A stretch of 64,000 nt of DNA from the NCBI RefSeq assembly GCF_947631635.1, contig NZ_CANRMB010000007.1, positions 53,487-117,486 of the forward strand, given 5' to 3'. The first letter of the stretch is position 1, and every line of letters begins with the position of its first letter. The translations under genes were made by a program, and so were the position numbers. The DNA is from an uncultured Dysosmobacter sp. GTDB lineage: Bacteria; Bacillota; Clostridia; Oscillospirales; Oscillospiraceae. This document shows positions 40,535 through 48,271 of the stretch, in pieces. The notes under the pieces were generated by a model, which saw nothing but the letters and a program-made list of their open reading frames with translations, was not told the origin of the DNA and made no database searches.

Positions 40535-41794
40535 ATGGACGAAAACAAAAAAGTCAATGCGGAAGCTGCACAGGATGATGAATACAGTAAATCCGCGGTA
40601 CCCATGTCCGCCCGCAAACCCTTTATGTCCGCCCTGATCATTTCTCTTGGCTACGTGTTTGTTGTCACCAGTATGCAGGCGGGCAGTACCATCGGTGTCG
40701 GTCTTTCCTTCAATAAGATGGTGGGAGCCGTGCTGGTCAGCAGCTTGATCCTGACGATCCTCTCCTGCATCATGGGCGTGATCGCCACCAAAAGCGGCCT
40801 GTCCTTTGGCCTCCTCAGCCGTTACAGCTTCGGCCGGGCCGGTACCTGGGTCCCCATCGTCATCGTCGCCATCACCACCATCGGCTGGTTCTCTATCGAT
40901 GCTTACCTGATCGGTGACTCCGCCCATCGGCTGTTCACTGCCTTGCCCATCCTCCCCATCGCCATTCTGGGCGGCCTGGGCATGACCCTCACCGCCATGA
41001 AGGGTACCAAATGGATGAACATCCTCAGCAATATTGCCGTGCCGATCATTCTGATTTTCGGCGTGATCTCCATCGTCAGAGCGTTCCAGGACGTGGGCGG
41101 CATCGCCGGCATGAACGCCATTGTCAAGGAGGATACCCTGTCCTTCGCCAAGGCCGTCTCTCTGGGCGTCGGCTCCTACGCCGTCGGCTCCGTCATGTTC
41201 ACCCCCGACATCATGCGTTTTGCCAAGGACGCCAAGACCTCCATCGTTGTCATGATCATCACCATCATGATCGGTAACTCCTTTATGGTATTCTTCGGCG
41301 CTATCGGCGCTGTGGTCTACAATGACCCCGACATCATGGGCGTTTTGGCTCTCCAGGGCCTGCTGGCTCCTGCCTTCATCGTCATGGTGTTGAACATTTG
41401 GTCCACCGCCCAGGGCTGCGTCTACTCCGGCTCCATGAGCTTGAGCAGCGTTATCAAGATGCCTCGGAAGACTCTGGTGGTTATCTTCGGCCTGCTGGGT
41501 ATTGTCTTTGCCTGCATCGGCTTCTATAATATGTTCGGCACTTACATCAACTTCCTGTCCTCCACAGTGCCCCCGGTTGTCGGCATCATGCTGGCAGACT
41601 ATGTGCTGAAATACAAGAATGGCTATCCTGACCTGGACAGCCTGCCCCCGGCGGATGTCGGCGGTTTTGTGGCCTGGATCGCCGGTTTCCTGGTGTCCTA
41701 TATCAATATGGGCCTGCCCGCCATTAACTGTGTCGTGGCTGCCTTTATCGTGAAGGCTATTTTTGATGTTGCGCAGAACAAGAAGAACGCTTGA
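40535..41794 (+). CDS. NCS1-family purine/cytosine permease (CodB-like)
   Basis: 419 aa, about twelve hydrophobic helices. Features: PMSARKPFMSALIISLGYVFVVTSMQAGSTIGVGLSFNKMVGAVLVSSLILTILSCIMGVIATKSGLSFGLLSRYSFGRAGTWVPIVIV near the N-terminus and the GWFSIDAYLIGD and TPDIMRFAKDAK segments of CodB-type transporters. Imports nucleobases or related compounds (cytosine, hydantoin, creatinine-like) with Na+ or H+. The linked amide hydrolase suggests the imported compound has a carbamoyl or amide bond. Confidence 0.88.
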   Translation: MDENKKVNAEAAQDDEYSKSAVPMSARKPFMSALIISLGYVFVVTSMQAGSTIGVGLSFNKMVGAVLVSSLILTILSCIMGVIATKSGLSFGLLSRYSFGRAGTWVPIVIVAITTIGWFSIDAYLIGDSAHRLFTALPILPIAILGGLGMTLTAMKGTKWMNILSNIAVPIILIFGVISIVRAFQDVGGIAGMNAIVKEDTLSFAKAVSLGVGSYAVGSVMFTPDIMRFAKDAKTSIVVMIITIMIGNSFMVFFGAIGAVVYNDPDIMGVLALQGLLAPAFIVMVLNIWSTAQGCVYSGSMSLSSVIKMPRKTLVVIFGLLGIVFACIGFYNMFGTYINFLSSTVPPVVGIMLADYVLKYKNGYPDLDSLPPADVGGFVAWIAGFLVSYINMGLPAINCVVAAFIVKAIFDVAQNKKNA

Positions 41795-41816
41795 ATTTGA
41801 AAGGAGAACAATTATC

Positions 41817-42419
41817 ATGTCTGAAAAAGGATTTGCTGAACATTTTGTTGATGACGGCAGCGATTTTACCGTAGAAAAGCCCGCGGTCCTGATCGTGGAT
41901 ATGCTGAACGACTTCTGCAAAGAGGGCGGCTGCATGGTGCTGAAAGAGGGCGGGGAGGTCTATGACTCCATCGCGAACCTGATCGCCCAGGGCCGTAAAC
42001 ACGGCTATCCCATCATCTACGTCAACGACTGCCACCGGGCGGGCAAGTATGATAAGGAGTTCGACAAACGGATGCCTCACTGCATCGAAGGCACCTGGGG
42101 CGCCGAGGTCGTCGAGGAACTGGCCCCGCAGGAGGAGGACTACTGCATCAAGAAGCGCCGCTTCAGCGGGTTCTATCAGACAGACCTGGACCTGGTCCTG
42201 CGGGAGCTGGGCGTTAAGACCGTGGTGGTCACCGGCGTTGTGACCAACATCTGCGTCCGCTCCACCTGCCACGACGCCTTCTTCCTGGGCTATAACGTCA
42301 TCGTCCCCAAGGACTGCGTGCGGGCCACCGGCCCCCGGGAGCAGGAATCCACCCTGTGGGATATCGAAACACACTTTGGCGCCGTCACCACCAGCGACAA
42401 AGTCATCGCCAAGTTTTGA
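41817..42419 (+). CDS. isochorismatase-family cysteine hydrolase
   Basis: 200 aa from ATG 41817 (AAAGGAG upstream). Catalytic triad in place: Asp in VLIVDMLNDF, Lys in IKKRRFSGFYQTDLD, Cys in VTGVVTNICVRSTCHDAFF, with cis-peptide VTGV. This family holds nicotinamidases, N-carbamoylsarcosine amidases and ureidoacrylate amidases. With a CodB-like permease next door, a carbamoyl-amide from nucleobase or creatinine breakdown is the most likely substrate. 22 nt after the permease. Confidence 0.88.
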   Translation: MSEKGFAEHFVDDGSDFTVEKPAVLIVDMLNDFCKEGGCMVLKEGGEVYDSIANLIAQGRKHGYPIIYVNDCHRAGKYDKEFDKRMPHCIEGTWGAEVVEELAPQEEDYCIKKRRFSGFYQTDLDLVLRELGVKTVVVTGVVTNICVRSTCHDAFFLGYNVIVPKDCVRATGPREQESTLWDIETHFGAVTTSDKVIAKF

Positions 42420-42425
42420 CCGCCT

Positions 42426-43349
42426 ATGGGGGATAAGGGGGATTTAGTCACCATTCGGACGGCGGCAAAACTGACGGGATTGACACAGAAGGCCATCCGG
42501 CATTACGAGTCCATCGGGCTTTGTCCTCCCTCAGCCCGGTCGGATTCGGGTTACCGCCTGTACTCGCAGGAGGCGATCCAGCGGCTGCAGCAGATCCAGT
42601 ATTTCCGCAAGCTGAAATTCGGCCTGCCCGAGATCGCGGCGCTGCTGGACGCGCCCTGGGACGTGCTTCGCGGGGAGATGCGGCGCCAGCGCGACTATGT
42701 GGAGACGCAGCTCCATGAATACCGCCAGGCCCTGGCGGTGCTCAACGCCGCCCTGTCCTCCGAAGAGGAGCCGCCTGCGGAAGCGGTCGATTCTCCGCAG
42801 GTGGCGGTGGTGGCCATCGATCTGCAAAACGACATCATGCAGGGCGGCGCGCTTCCCTGTAAGCGGATACTGGATATCCTGCCGCCGCTCAAGACGCTGT
42901 TCGCCGAAGCGCACGACCTGGGCGTGCCCGTCATCTATATTTGCGACTGCCATCGCAAGGGGGATCCAGAGCTGCAGCTTTGGAACGACCACATGATGGA
43001 GGGGACCTACGGGGCGCAGATCATCAGCGAGGTGGAGCCGCAGGCCGGAGACTACGTGGTACGGAAAAACCTGTTCAACGGTTTTGTCAATACCGATCTG
43101 CAAAGCGTCTTGGACACGCTGAATGTCCGCACCCTGCTCTTTGCGGGCTGGCGTACAGAGGTATGTGTGGCGCAGACTGCCATCGAGGCGTTCTACCGCG
43201 GCTACCATGTAGCCATCGCGGAGGACGGGACCAGCTCCACCACCCAGCGGGAGCATGATTATGGCATGACCCTCATGCAGATCAACTATGGGTTCGAAGC
43301 ATATCCCTGCGCCGGTGCGCTGAAAACGCTGCTGGAGCAGGAGGCGTGA
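42426..43349 (+). CDS. MerR regulator fused to an isochorismatase-type hydrolase domain
   Basis: 307 aa. N-terminal MerR HTH (LVTIRTAAKLTGLTQKAIRHYESIGLCPPSARSDSGYRLYSQEAIQRLQQIQYFRKLKFGLPEIAALLD) and dimerisation helix (to ~115), then a full isochorismatase fold (about 125-305). The second domain keeps a complete triad: Asp in VVAIDLQNDIM, Lys in YVVRKNLFNGF and Cys in AGWRTEVCVAQTAIEAF. It starts 6 nt after a gene encoding the same fold. The hydrolase domain may serve as sensor of the pathway substrate, or act as an enzyme too. A rare arrangement. Confidence 0.85.
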   Translation: MGDKGDLVTIRTAAKLTGLTQKAIRHYESIGLCPPSARSDSGYRLYSQEAIQRLQQIQYFRKLKFGLPEIAALLDAPWDVLRGEMRRQRDYVETQLHEYRQALAVLNAALSSEEEPPAEAVDSPQVAVVAIDLQNDIMQGGALPCKRILDILPPLKTLFAEAHDLGVPVIYICDCHRKGDPELQLWNDHMMEGTYGAQIISEVEPQAGDYVVRKNLFNGFVNTDLQSVLDTLNVRTLLFAGWRTEVCVAQTAIEAFYRGYHVAIAEDGTSSTTQREHDYGMTLMQINYGFEAYPCAGALKTLLEQEA

Positions 43350-43401
43350 CCAACGGCTTTCCTGTCCCCCAACGGACACACTGCAAACCTGCATAGAAAA
43401 A

Positions 43402-43446
43402 CATCGAGGTTCGAAGCTCAAGAGCTTTCGGACCTCGATGCTTTTT
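43402..43446. terminator. terminator between the MerR fusion and the AEC gene
   Basis: CATCGAGGT / ACCTCGATG with inner pairs, then CTTTTT. Confidence 0.85.
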
Positions 43447-43493
43447 ATGTAATGGCTTGTGCGGGTCTCGGGACAACTCCCAAAACGCTTCGT

Positions 43494-44408
43494 TCAGATC
43501 AAAAGCGTCAGCAGCGGGATCGTGAGGATGGAAAAGAGCGTGGAGGTAAAGATGAGCTGGGAATAGAAGGGGGCGTCGCAGTCATACTGGTCCGCCAGGA
43601 CCGCTCCGGTGCTGCCGGCAGGCATTCCGGTCATCAGCACGGCGATGCCGACCAGGATGCTGTCCAGATGGAACGGCAGCAGGGCCAGATAGACCAGGAG
43701 GGGCAGCGCCAGCAGGCGCAGGAAGGTGTAATAGAGGACCGACTTGGAGAAAAGGGATCTGATCGAGGCGTCCGCCAAGATCGATCCGATGACAAACATA
43801 GAGATGGGCGTCGTACACTTGCTGATGGCGGAAATGGTGTTGTCCAGAAAAGCTGGCAGCTGTATGGGGAGGACCATCATGAGGAGCCCGATAAAAATAG
43901 AGACGATGCATGGATGCCTGGCCAGCTTCCGGAAGGCGCCCTTTCTGTCAACACTGGTAAACAGGGCCAATCCCGCAGTCCATATGGTAAAGCGGATGGG
44001 AATCTGAAAGAAAGAGGTATACATGACGCCCAGACTGCCAAACAGGGTTTCCGCAATGGGCAGACCCACAAAGCTGGAATTTGAGCTGATCAGGCCATAG
44101 GAGAGGACGCTTTTCTGCTTGCGGGGATATTTTTTAAAAAGCAGCCTGCTCCCGTAAGTGGCCGCCACCTGGACCAGCGCGGAGATCACCACCATCAAAA
44201 TGCAATTTCGTAAAAAATCGCCGGAGACCTGCGTGCCGCTCATAAAAGAGTGGACGATGTTGCAGGGCAGGATGACGTTGATCAAAAGGTCGGAGAGCAC
44301 CTTCCTGCCGGCATCGCTGATGACACCAATTTTTTTGATCAAAATACCGGCGACGATCAGACAGAAGAGCATCAGCTGCACAGACAGCATATTCGTGAAA
44401 AAGTCCAT
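43494..44408 (-). CDS. AEC-family transporter
   Basis: 304 aa, ten hydrophobic helices; start MLSVQLMLFCLIVAGILIKKIGVISDAGRKVLSDLLINVILPCNIVHSF and internal YGLISSNSSFVGLPIAETLFG are typical of the auxin-efflux-carrier/malate permease family. Exports or imports organic acids; substrate not readable. Convergent with the MerR fusion. Confidence 0.88.
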   Translation of the reverse strand: MDFFTNMLSVQLMLFCLIVAGILIKKIGVISDAGRKVLSDLLINVILPCNIVHSFMSGTQVSGDFLRNCILMVVISALVQVAATYGSRLLFKKYPRKQKSVLSYGLISSNSSFVGLPIAETLFGSLGVMYTSFFQIPIRFTIWTAGLALFTSVDRKGAFRKLARHPCIVSIFIGLLMMVLPIQLPAFLDNTISAISKCTTPISMFVIGSILADASIRSLFSKSVLYYTFLRLLALPLLVYLALLPFHLDSILVGIAVLMTGMPAGSTGAVLADQYDCDAPFYSQLIFTSTLFSILTIPLLTLLI

Positions 44409-44715
44409 GATCCCAGCACCCCAATAACATTCTCTGATACGTTTATTCTACAGGAAATCTGCGATTCCGCAAGAAGGGATTTCCCCAGACATTTCGGCCA
44501 TTCGATATGTATATCTATACAAATTATCGGGCAAAACTTCGCGAAAAGTTAATAATCAAATTTTCGTACTATAATATAGAATAATAAATTGAAATATTGA
44601 ACAAATTCATTTCGAAAAATTTGTCTTGATAGACAATTTTTCAGCAGTAAAAACAAAAAAGGTTCAAAAATCTCCTGCAAATAATCGGTTAATCAAAGAA
44701 AAAGAGAAAAGGGGA

Positions 44716-44745
44716 TTGACAAGCGCTGCGGGAATGTGCTAATAT
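44716..44745 (+). promoter_or_regulatory. promoter of the GntP permease gene
   Basis: TTGACA (44716-44721), 18-nt spacer, TAATAT (44740-44745). Confidence 0.75.
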
Positions 44746-44746
44746 G

Positions 44747-44774
44747 CAATTGTTCTTTAATACAGAATATAAAG
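44747..44774. promoter_or_regulatory. putative IclR operator at the GntP promoter
   Basis: CAATTGTTCT followed by ATACAGAATATAAAG just after the -10 box. The same arrangement, reversed, lies before the iclR gene (48021-48050). A regulator bound here would block transcription start. Confidence 0.7.
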
Positions 44775-44879
44775 CGGTAAAAAAGAACAGACTTCAAAGC
44801 GAAAAAAGGGAGGTCGCTTTGATATACGTGCCCCGCGCAAGTCACGAGCAATCAAAACATAGAAAAAGGAGAGAAAAAA

Positions 44880-46301
44880 ATGTCTGCTGGCGTATTTATT
44901 GTCGTTTTGATCGCGGCGATCCTGCTTTTGATGCTGCTGATCATCAAGATGAACGTCCACCCTGTCATGGCCCTGTTCACCACCGCACTGATCACTGGCA
45001 TCGTTCTTGGTTACGGTGTTTCCGGAACCGCTGATATGATCGGCAGTGGTTTTGGCGGTACTCTGGGCAGTGTCGGCATCACCATCATTCTCGGCGCCAT
45101 TATTTCCATGGCCATCGAGGATACCGGCGCGGCGAAAGCGATCGCCAACTTCTTTATCAAGCTGTTCCGCGGTAAGAATATGGAGCTCGCTCCCTCTCTG
45201 ACCGCTTTTATCATGTCCATCCCCGTGTTCGGCGACATCACCATGGTGCTCACCGCCCCCATTGCCTCCATGCTGTCCAAGCGGAAGCACATCTCCATGT
45301 CCACCATGGCTTCCTTCACCGGCCTGGGCCTGTTCCTGACCCACGGCCTGGTCCCGCCCACCCCCGGCATCCTGGCCATCGCCATCATGTTTGAGGCCGA
45401 CCTGGGCATGACCATCGTCTGGGGCCTGATTATCTCCCTGATCGGCTTCTTCGGCACCTGGCTGATCCTGAAGAAATGGACCGAAAAGGAGTGGATCGAT
45501 CCGAACCCCGATATGGTCAAGGGCCTGTCCGAGACCAGCGGCGACAGCATCGACGACATCCTCATCAAGGACGACACCCTGCCCAACACCTTCCTGGCCT
45601 TCCTGCCCCTGCTGCTGCCTGTGGCGCTGATCTCCCTGTCCTCCTTCGCCTCCATGTACGCGGACCCCGAGGGCATGGTCTACAAGGTCTGCACCACCAT
45701 CGGCCACAAGGTCATCGCCCTGTTCATCGGCGTGCTGTACTCCCTCTGGCTGGGCTACAAGCAGCGCAAGGCTGTGGCGAAGGCCTATCAGGAGAGCTTC
45801 CCCGAGGAGGCTGACTCCAAGCTGTCCGACATCATGCTGCACAAGTGGGTGGCCCGGGGCCTGATCGTCTGCCTGTCTCCCCTGCTGATCACCGCCATGG
45901 GCGGCGCTTTCGGCACCATCCTGAAGAGCGCTCCCGCTCTGACGCCCCTGTCCGAGGCCATCGGCAACAGCCCCATCCCCGCCATCCTGGTGCCCTGGGC
46001 CGTGGCTGCCATCATGATGACCGCTGTCGGCTCCATGACCACCGCCGGTATGACTGCCGCCGGCATCGTTCTTCCCATGCTGCCCGCGCTGGGCCTGTCC
46101 CCCCTGGCCGCTGTTCTGGCCATCGGTGCCGGCACCCTGATGGTGGACCATGTGAACAACTCCGGCTTCTGGGTCATGGGCCAGTTCTTCCATCTGAACA
46201 CCAAGCAGTCTCTGAAATATGTGACCTTCCCCAGCGTGGTCGCCTCCATCATCTGCATCATTGCCATCGCGATTGTCAATGCGGTGGGCCTGCTGGGATA
46301 A
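44880..46301 (+). CDS. GntP-family gluconate/sugar-acid permease
   Basis: 473 aa, about twelve to fourteen hydrophobic helices. Family blocks: NVHPVMALFTTALITGIVLGYG, GFGGTLGSVGITIILGAIISMAIEDTGAAKAIANFFIKLF, SIPVFGDITMVLTAPIASML, LTHGLVPPTPGILAIAIMF, and GAGTLMVDHVNNSGFWVMGQFF. Imports gluconate or another hexonate by H+ symport. First gene of the sugar-acid cluster. Confidence 0.93.
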   Translation: MSAGVFIVVLIAAILLLMLLIIKMNVHPVMALFTTALITGIVLGYGVSGTADMIGSGFGGTLGSVGITIILGAIISMAIEDTGAAKAIANFFIKLFRGKNMELAPSLTAFIMSIPVFGDITMVLTAPIASMLSKRKHISMSTMASFTGLGLFLTHGLVPPTPGILAIAIMFEADLGMTIVWGLIISLIGFFGTWLILKKWTEKEWIDPNPDMVKGLSETSGDSIDDILIKDDTLPNTFLAFLPLLLPVALISLSSFASMYADPEGMVYKVCTTIGHKVIALFIGVLYSLWLGYKQRKAVAKAYQESFPEEADSKLSDIMLHKWVARGLIVCLSPLLITAMGGAFGTILKSAPALTPLSEAIGNSPIPAILVPWAVAAIMMTAVGSMTTAGMTAAGIVLPMLPALGLSPLAAVLAIGAGTLMVDHVNNSGFWVMGQFFHLNTKQSLKYVTFPSVVASIICIIAIAIVNAVGLLG

Positions 46302-46327
46302 TCCACGTATACATACCTCCCTGTTCC

Positions 46328-46362
46328 GGGGACACTCCATTCACCGGAGTGTCCCCAATTTT
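46328..46362 (+). terminator. terminator after the GntP gene
   Basis: GGGGACACTCC / GGAGTGTCCCC with a short T-tract; partial readthrough into the SDR gene is likely. Confidence 0.75.
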
Positions 46363-46381
46363 CATATAAGAGGTGGAATTT

Positions 46382-47173
46382 ATGATGAATATTCGTTTTG
46401 ACGGACAGACGGTCCTGATCACCGGCGGCTCCGCGGGCATCGGCCTTGCGGCCGCGGAGCTCTTTGGCTCCCTGGGGGCCAAGGTGGCCATCTGCGGCAC
46501 CAGCGCCGGAAAGCTGGAGCAGGCGGTGGAGCACTTGAAAAGCAAAGGCATTGCCGTCCTGGGGGAGACCTGCGACGTCACCGACAGCGCGGCGCTGGAG
46601 CGCTTTGCCGCCCACGCGGAGGCCGCGCTGGGCCCCATTGACGTTTGGATCAGCAATGCCGGCATCTATCCCCAGTACAGCATCATCGACACGGAGGAGG
46701 CTCTGTGGGACCAGACGGTGGACACCAACATGAAGGCCGTCTATCTGGGCGCCCGCACCGCCTACCGCACCATGAAGGACCGGGGCGGCGTCATGCTGCT
46801 GGCCTCCTCCTTCGCGGCGGTGTTTCCCTCCGTGGGCAGCGGCGTGTACGCGGCCACCAAGTCCGCTGTCAGCTCTATGGTAAAGACGCTGGCGGCGGAG
46901 CTGGCGCCCTACGGCATCCGCGTCAACGGCTATATCCCGGGCGTGATCGATACCGATATGACCCGGGCGCTGACAGCGGCCAACGGCGAGGCCATGCGGA
47001 GCGCAATTGCCATGCGGTCCTTTGGGGAACCCATCGACGTGGCCTGGGCGATGGCCTTTCTGGCATCCGGCTATGCCCGGTATATCACCGGCACCACCCT
47101 GGAGATCACCGGCGGCAAGATGGGGGTCCAGAATCCCGGAAAGGCCTGGGCTGACAAAGAGCGCCGGAGCTGA
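46382..47173 (+). CDS. SDR-family oxidoreductase
   Basis: 263 aa from tandem ATG at 46382 (AGAGGTG before). TGGSAGIG cofactor site, SNAG, catalytic Ser in LLASSFAAVFPSVGSGVYAATKSA with YxxxK, and the NGYIPGVIDTDM loop. In a sugar-acid cluster it could be a gluconate 5-dehydrogenase-like or aldonate dehydrogenase. 80 nt after the permease. Confidence 0.87.
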   Translation: MMNIRFDGQTVLITGGSAGIGLAAAELFGSLGAKVAICGTSAGKLEQAVEHLKSKGIAVLGETCDVTDSAALERFAAHAEAALGPIDVWISNAGIYPQYSIIDTEEALWDQTVDTNMKAVYLGARTAYRTMKDRGGVMLLASSFAAVFPSVGSGVYAATKSAVSSMVKTLAAELAPYGIRVNGYIPGVIDTDMTRALTAANGEAMRSAIAMRSFGEPIDVAWAMAFLASGYARYITGTTLEITGGKMGVQNPGKAWADKERRS

Positions 47174-47180
47174 AAACAAA

Positions 47181-47210
47181 AAGCAGCGAAGGCTTTAGCC
47201 TTCGCTGCTT
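47181..47210. terminator. bidirectional terminator between the SDR and iclR genes
   Basis: AAGCAGCGAAGGC / GCCTTCGCTGCTT, perfect 13-bp stem, TTTA loop. Confidence 0.85.
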
Positions 47211-47229
47211 CCCAAGCAAGATAGGGATC

Positions 47230-48012
47230 TCAAATGTCTCTGGAACAGTCGTAATCAAACGCGTTTTTGGAGATGGACGCGGCGATCCACTTCAGCTCGT
47301 TGACCAGGCCGTTTTCCTGGGCGATCCGAATACGGGAGGTCATGCCGGAGACGCTGATGGCGCAGGCCACCGTCTCCGGTCCGGAGAACACCGGCACTGC
47401 CACACAGGTCAGGCCGATGGAGATCTCCTCATTGTCCATGGCATATCCGGCCTGACGGACCTTGCGGATCTCCTCCCGGAGCTGCTCCGAGTTGGTGATG
47501 GTGTTGTAGGTCATGGTCTTCAGATTGCTGGCGTAGATGCGCTCCTGATCCTCCGGCGGCAGATAGGCCAGGATGCATTTGCCGACGCCGGTGCAGTGGA
47601 GGTCGTTCCGGGTGCCGATCTGGGTGCTGATGTAGATGGAGCCGGTGGCCTCGACCTTGTCAACATAGATGACGCCGTCGTTTTGGGCCACCGCGCAGTG
47701 CACGGTCTCCCCGTATTTGCGGTTGATCTGCTCCAGATAGGGATGGACCGCACGGATGATGATGTTCTGGACCTTGACGGTGTTGGAAAAGCTCAGCAGC
47801 TTCAGCCCCAGCGCATATTTCTGGTTTTCCACGTTCTGTTGGAGGTATCCCAGGTTGGTCAGGGTGTTGATCAGGCCGAAGGTGGTGCTTTTGTTGAGAT
47901 CCAGGGCCTCGGAGATCTCTTTCACGCTGTGTTCGGCGCAGCCGGAGTGCTGGAACAATTCCAAAATGGAAAAGGCCCGTTCAATGGATTGGATATTTTT
48001 TGTGGTAGCCAT
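47230..48012 (-). CDS. IclR-family transcriptional regulator
   Basis: 260 aa from ATG 48012 after AGAGGCG. N-terminal winged helix IQSIERAFSILELFQHSGCAEHSVKEISEALDLNKSTTFGLINTLTNLGYLQQ, then the IclR effector domain (LKLLSFSNTVKVQNIIIRAVHPYLEQI; GTRNDLHCTGVGKCILAYLPPEDQERI; NEEISIGLTCVAVPVFSG). Relatives such as KdgR control sugar-acid catabolism by binding KDG. An operator copy lies just upstream of its start, so it probably represses itself and the permease. Confidence 0.9.
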   Translation of the reverse strand: MATTKNIQSIERAFSILELFQHSGCAEHSVKEISEALDLNKSTTFGLINTLTNLGYLQQNVENQKYALGLKLLSFSNTVKVQNIIIRAVHPYLEQINRKYGETVHCAVAQNDGVIYVDKVEATGSIYISTQIGTRNDLHCTGVGKCILAYLPPEDQERIYASNLKTMTYNTITNSEQLREEIRKVRQAGYAMDNEEISIGLTCVAVPVFSGPETVACAISVSGMTSRIRIAQENGLVNELKWIAASISKNAFDYDCSRDI

Positions 48013-48020
48013 AATCGCCT

Positions 48021-48050
48021 CTTTATATATTCTGCAATACAGAACAATTG
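48021..48050. promoter_or_regulatory. putative IclR autoregulatory operator
   Basis: Read leftward: CAATTGTTCT, then ATTGCAGAATATATAAAG, 9 nt before the iclR ATG. It matches the operator at the GntP promoter in sequence and spacing. Confidence 0.7.
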
Positions 48051-48138
48051 TTTTAATCATTATAGAATATAGAAGAGACCCTGTCAATAAGCACGAAAAA
48101 ATAAGTTTTTATTTTATATAAATGACTATCGTACGATA

Positions 48139-48167
48139 TTGACAAATGAAAGGCGCGGTTTTATAAT
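48139..48167 (+). promoter_or_regulatory. promoter of the dehydratase-PFOR-aldolase genes
   Basis: TTGACA (48139-48144), 17 nt, TATAAT (48162-48167): consensus. A palindrome TATCGTACGATA (48127-48138) abuts the -35 box and may be an operator for a second regulator. Confidence 0.8.
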
Positions 48168-48271
48168 AAATTCAAGAATACCGGACAGTAATGTAGAACG
48201 GCAGACAGAGGACGGACCCGTTCAGCTGCCGGTCAAACGAGAACAGAAATAGATTTGAGGAGGATCTTTTC

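Larger units (their letters stand above)
44409..44879. other. AT-rich divergent control region
   Basis: 471 nt between the divergent AEC and GntP genes. Contains an imperfect dyad GAAAAATTTGTC / GACAATTTTTC (44614-44642), the GntP promoter and the IclR-type operator. No gene seen. Confidence 0.6.
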
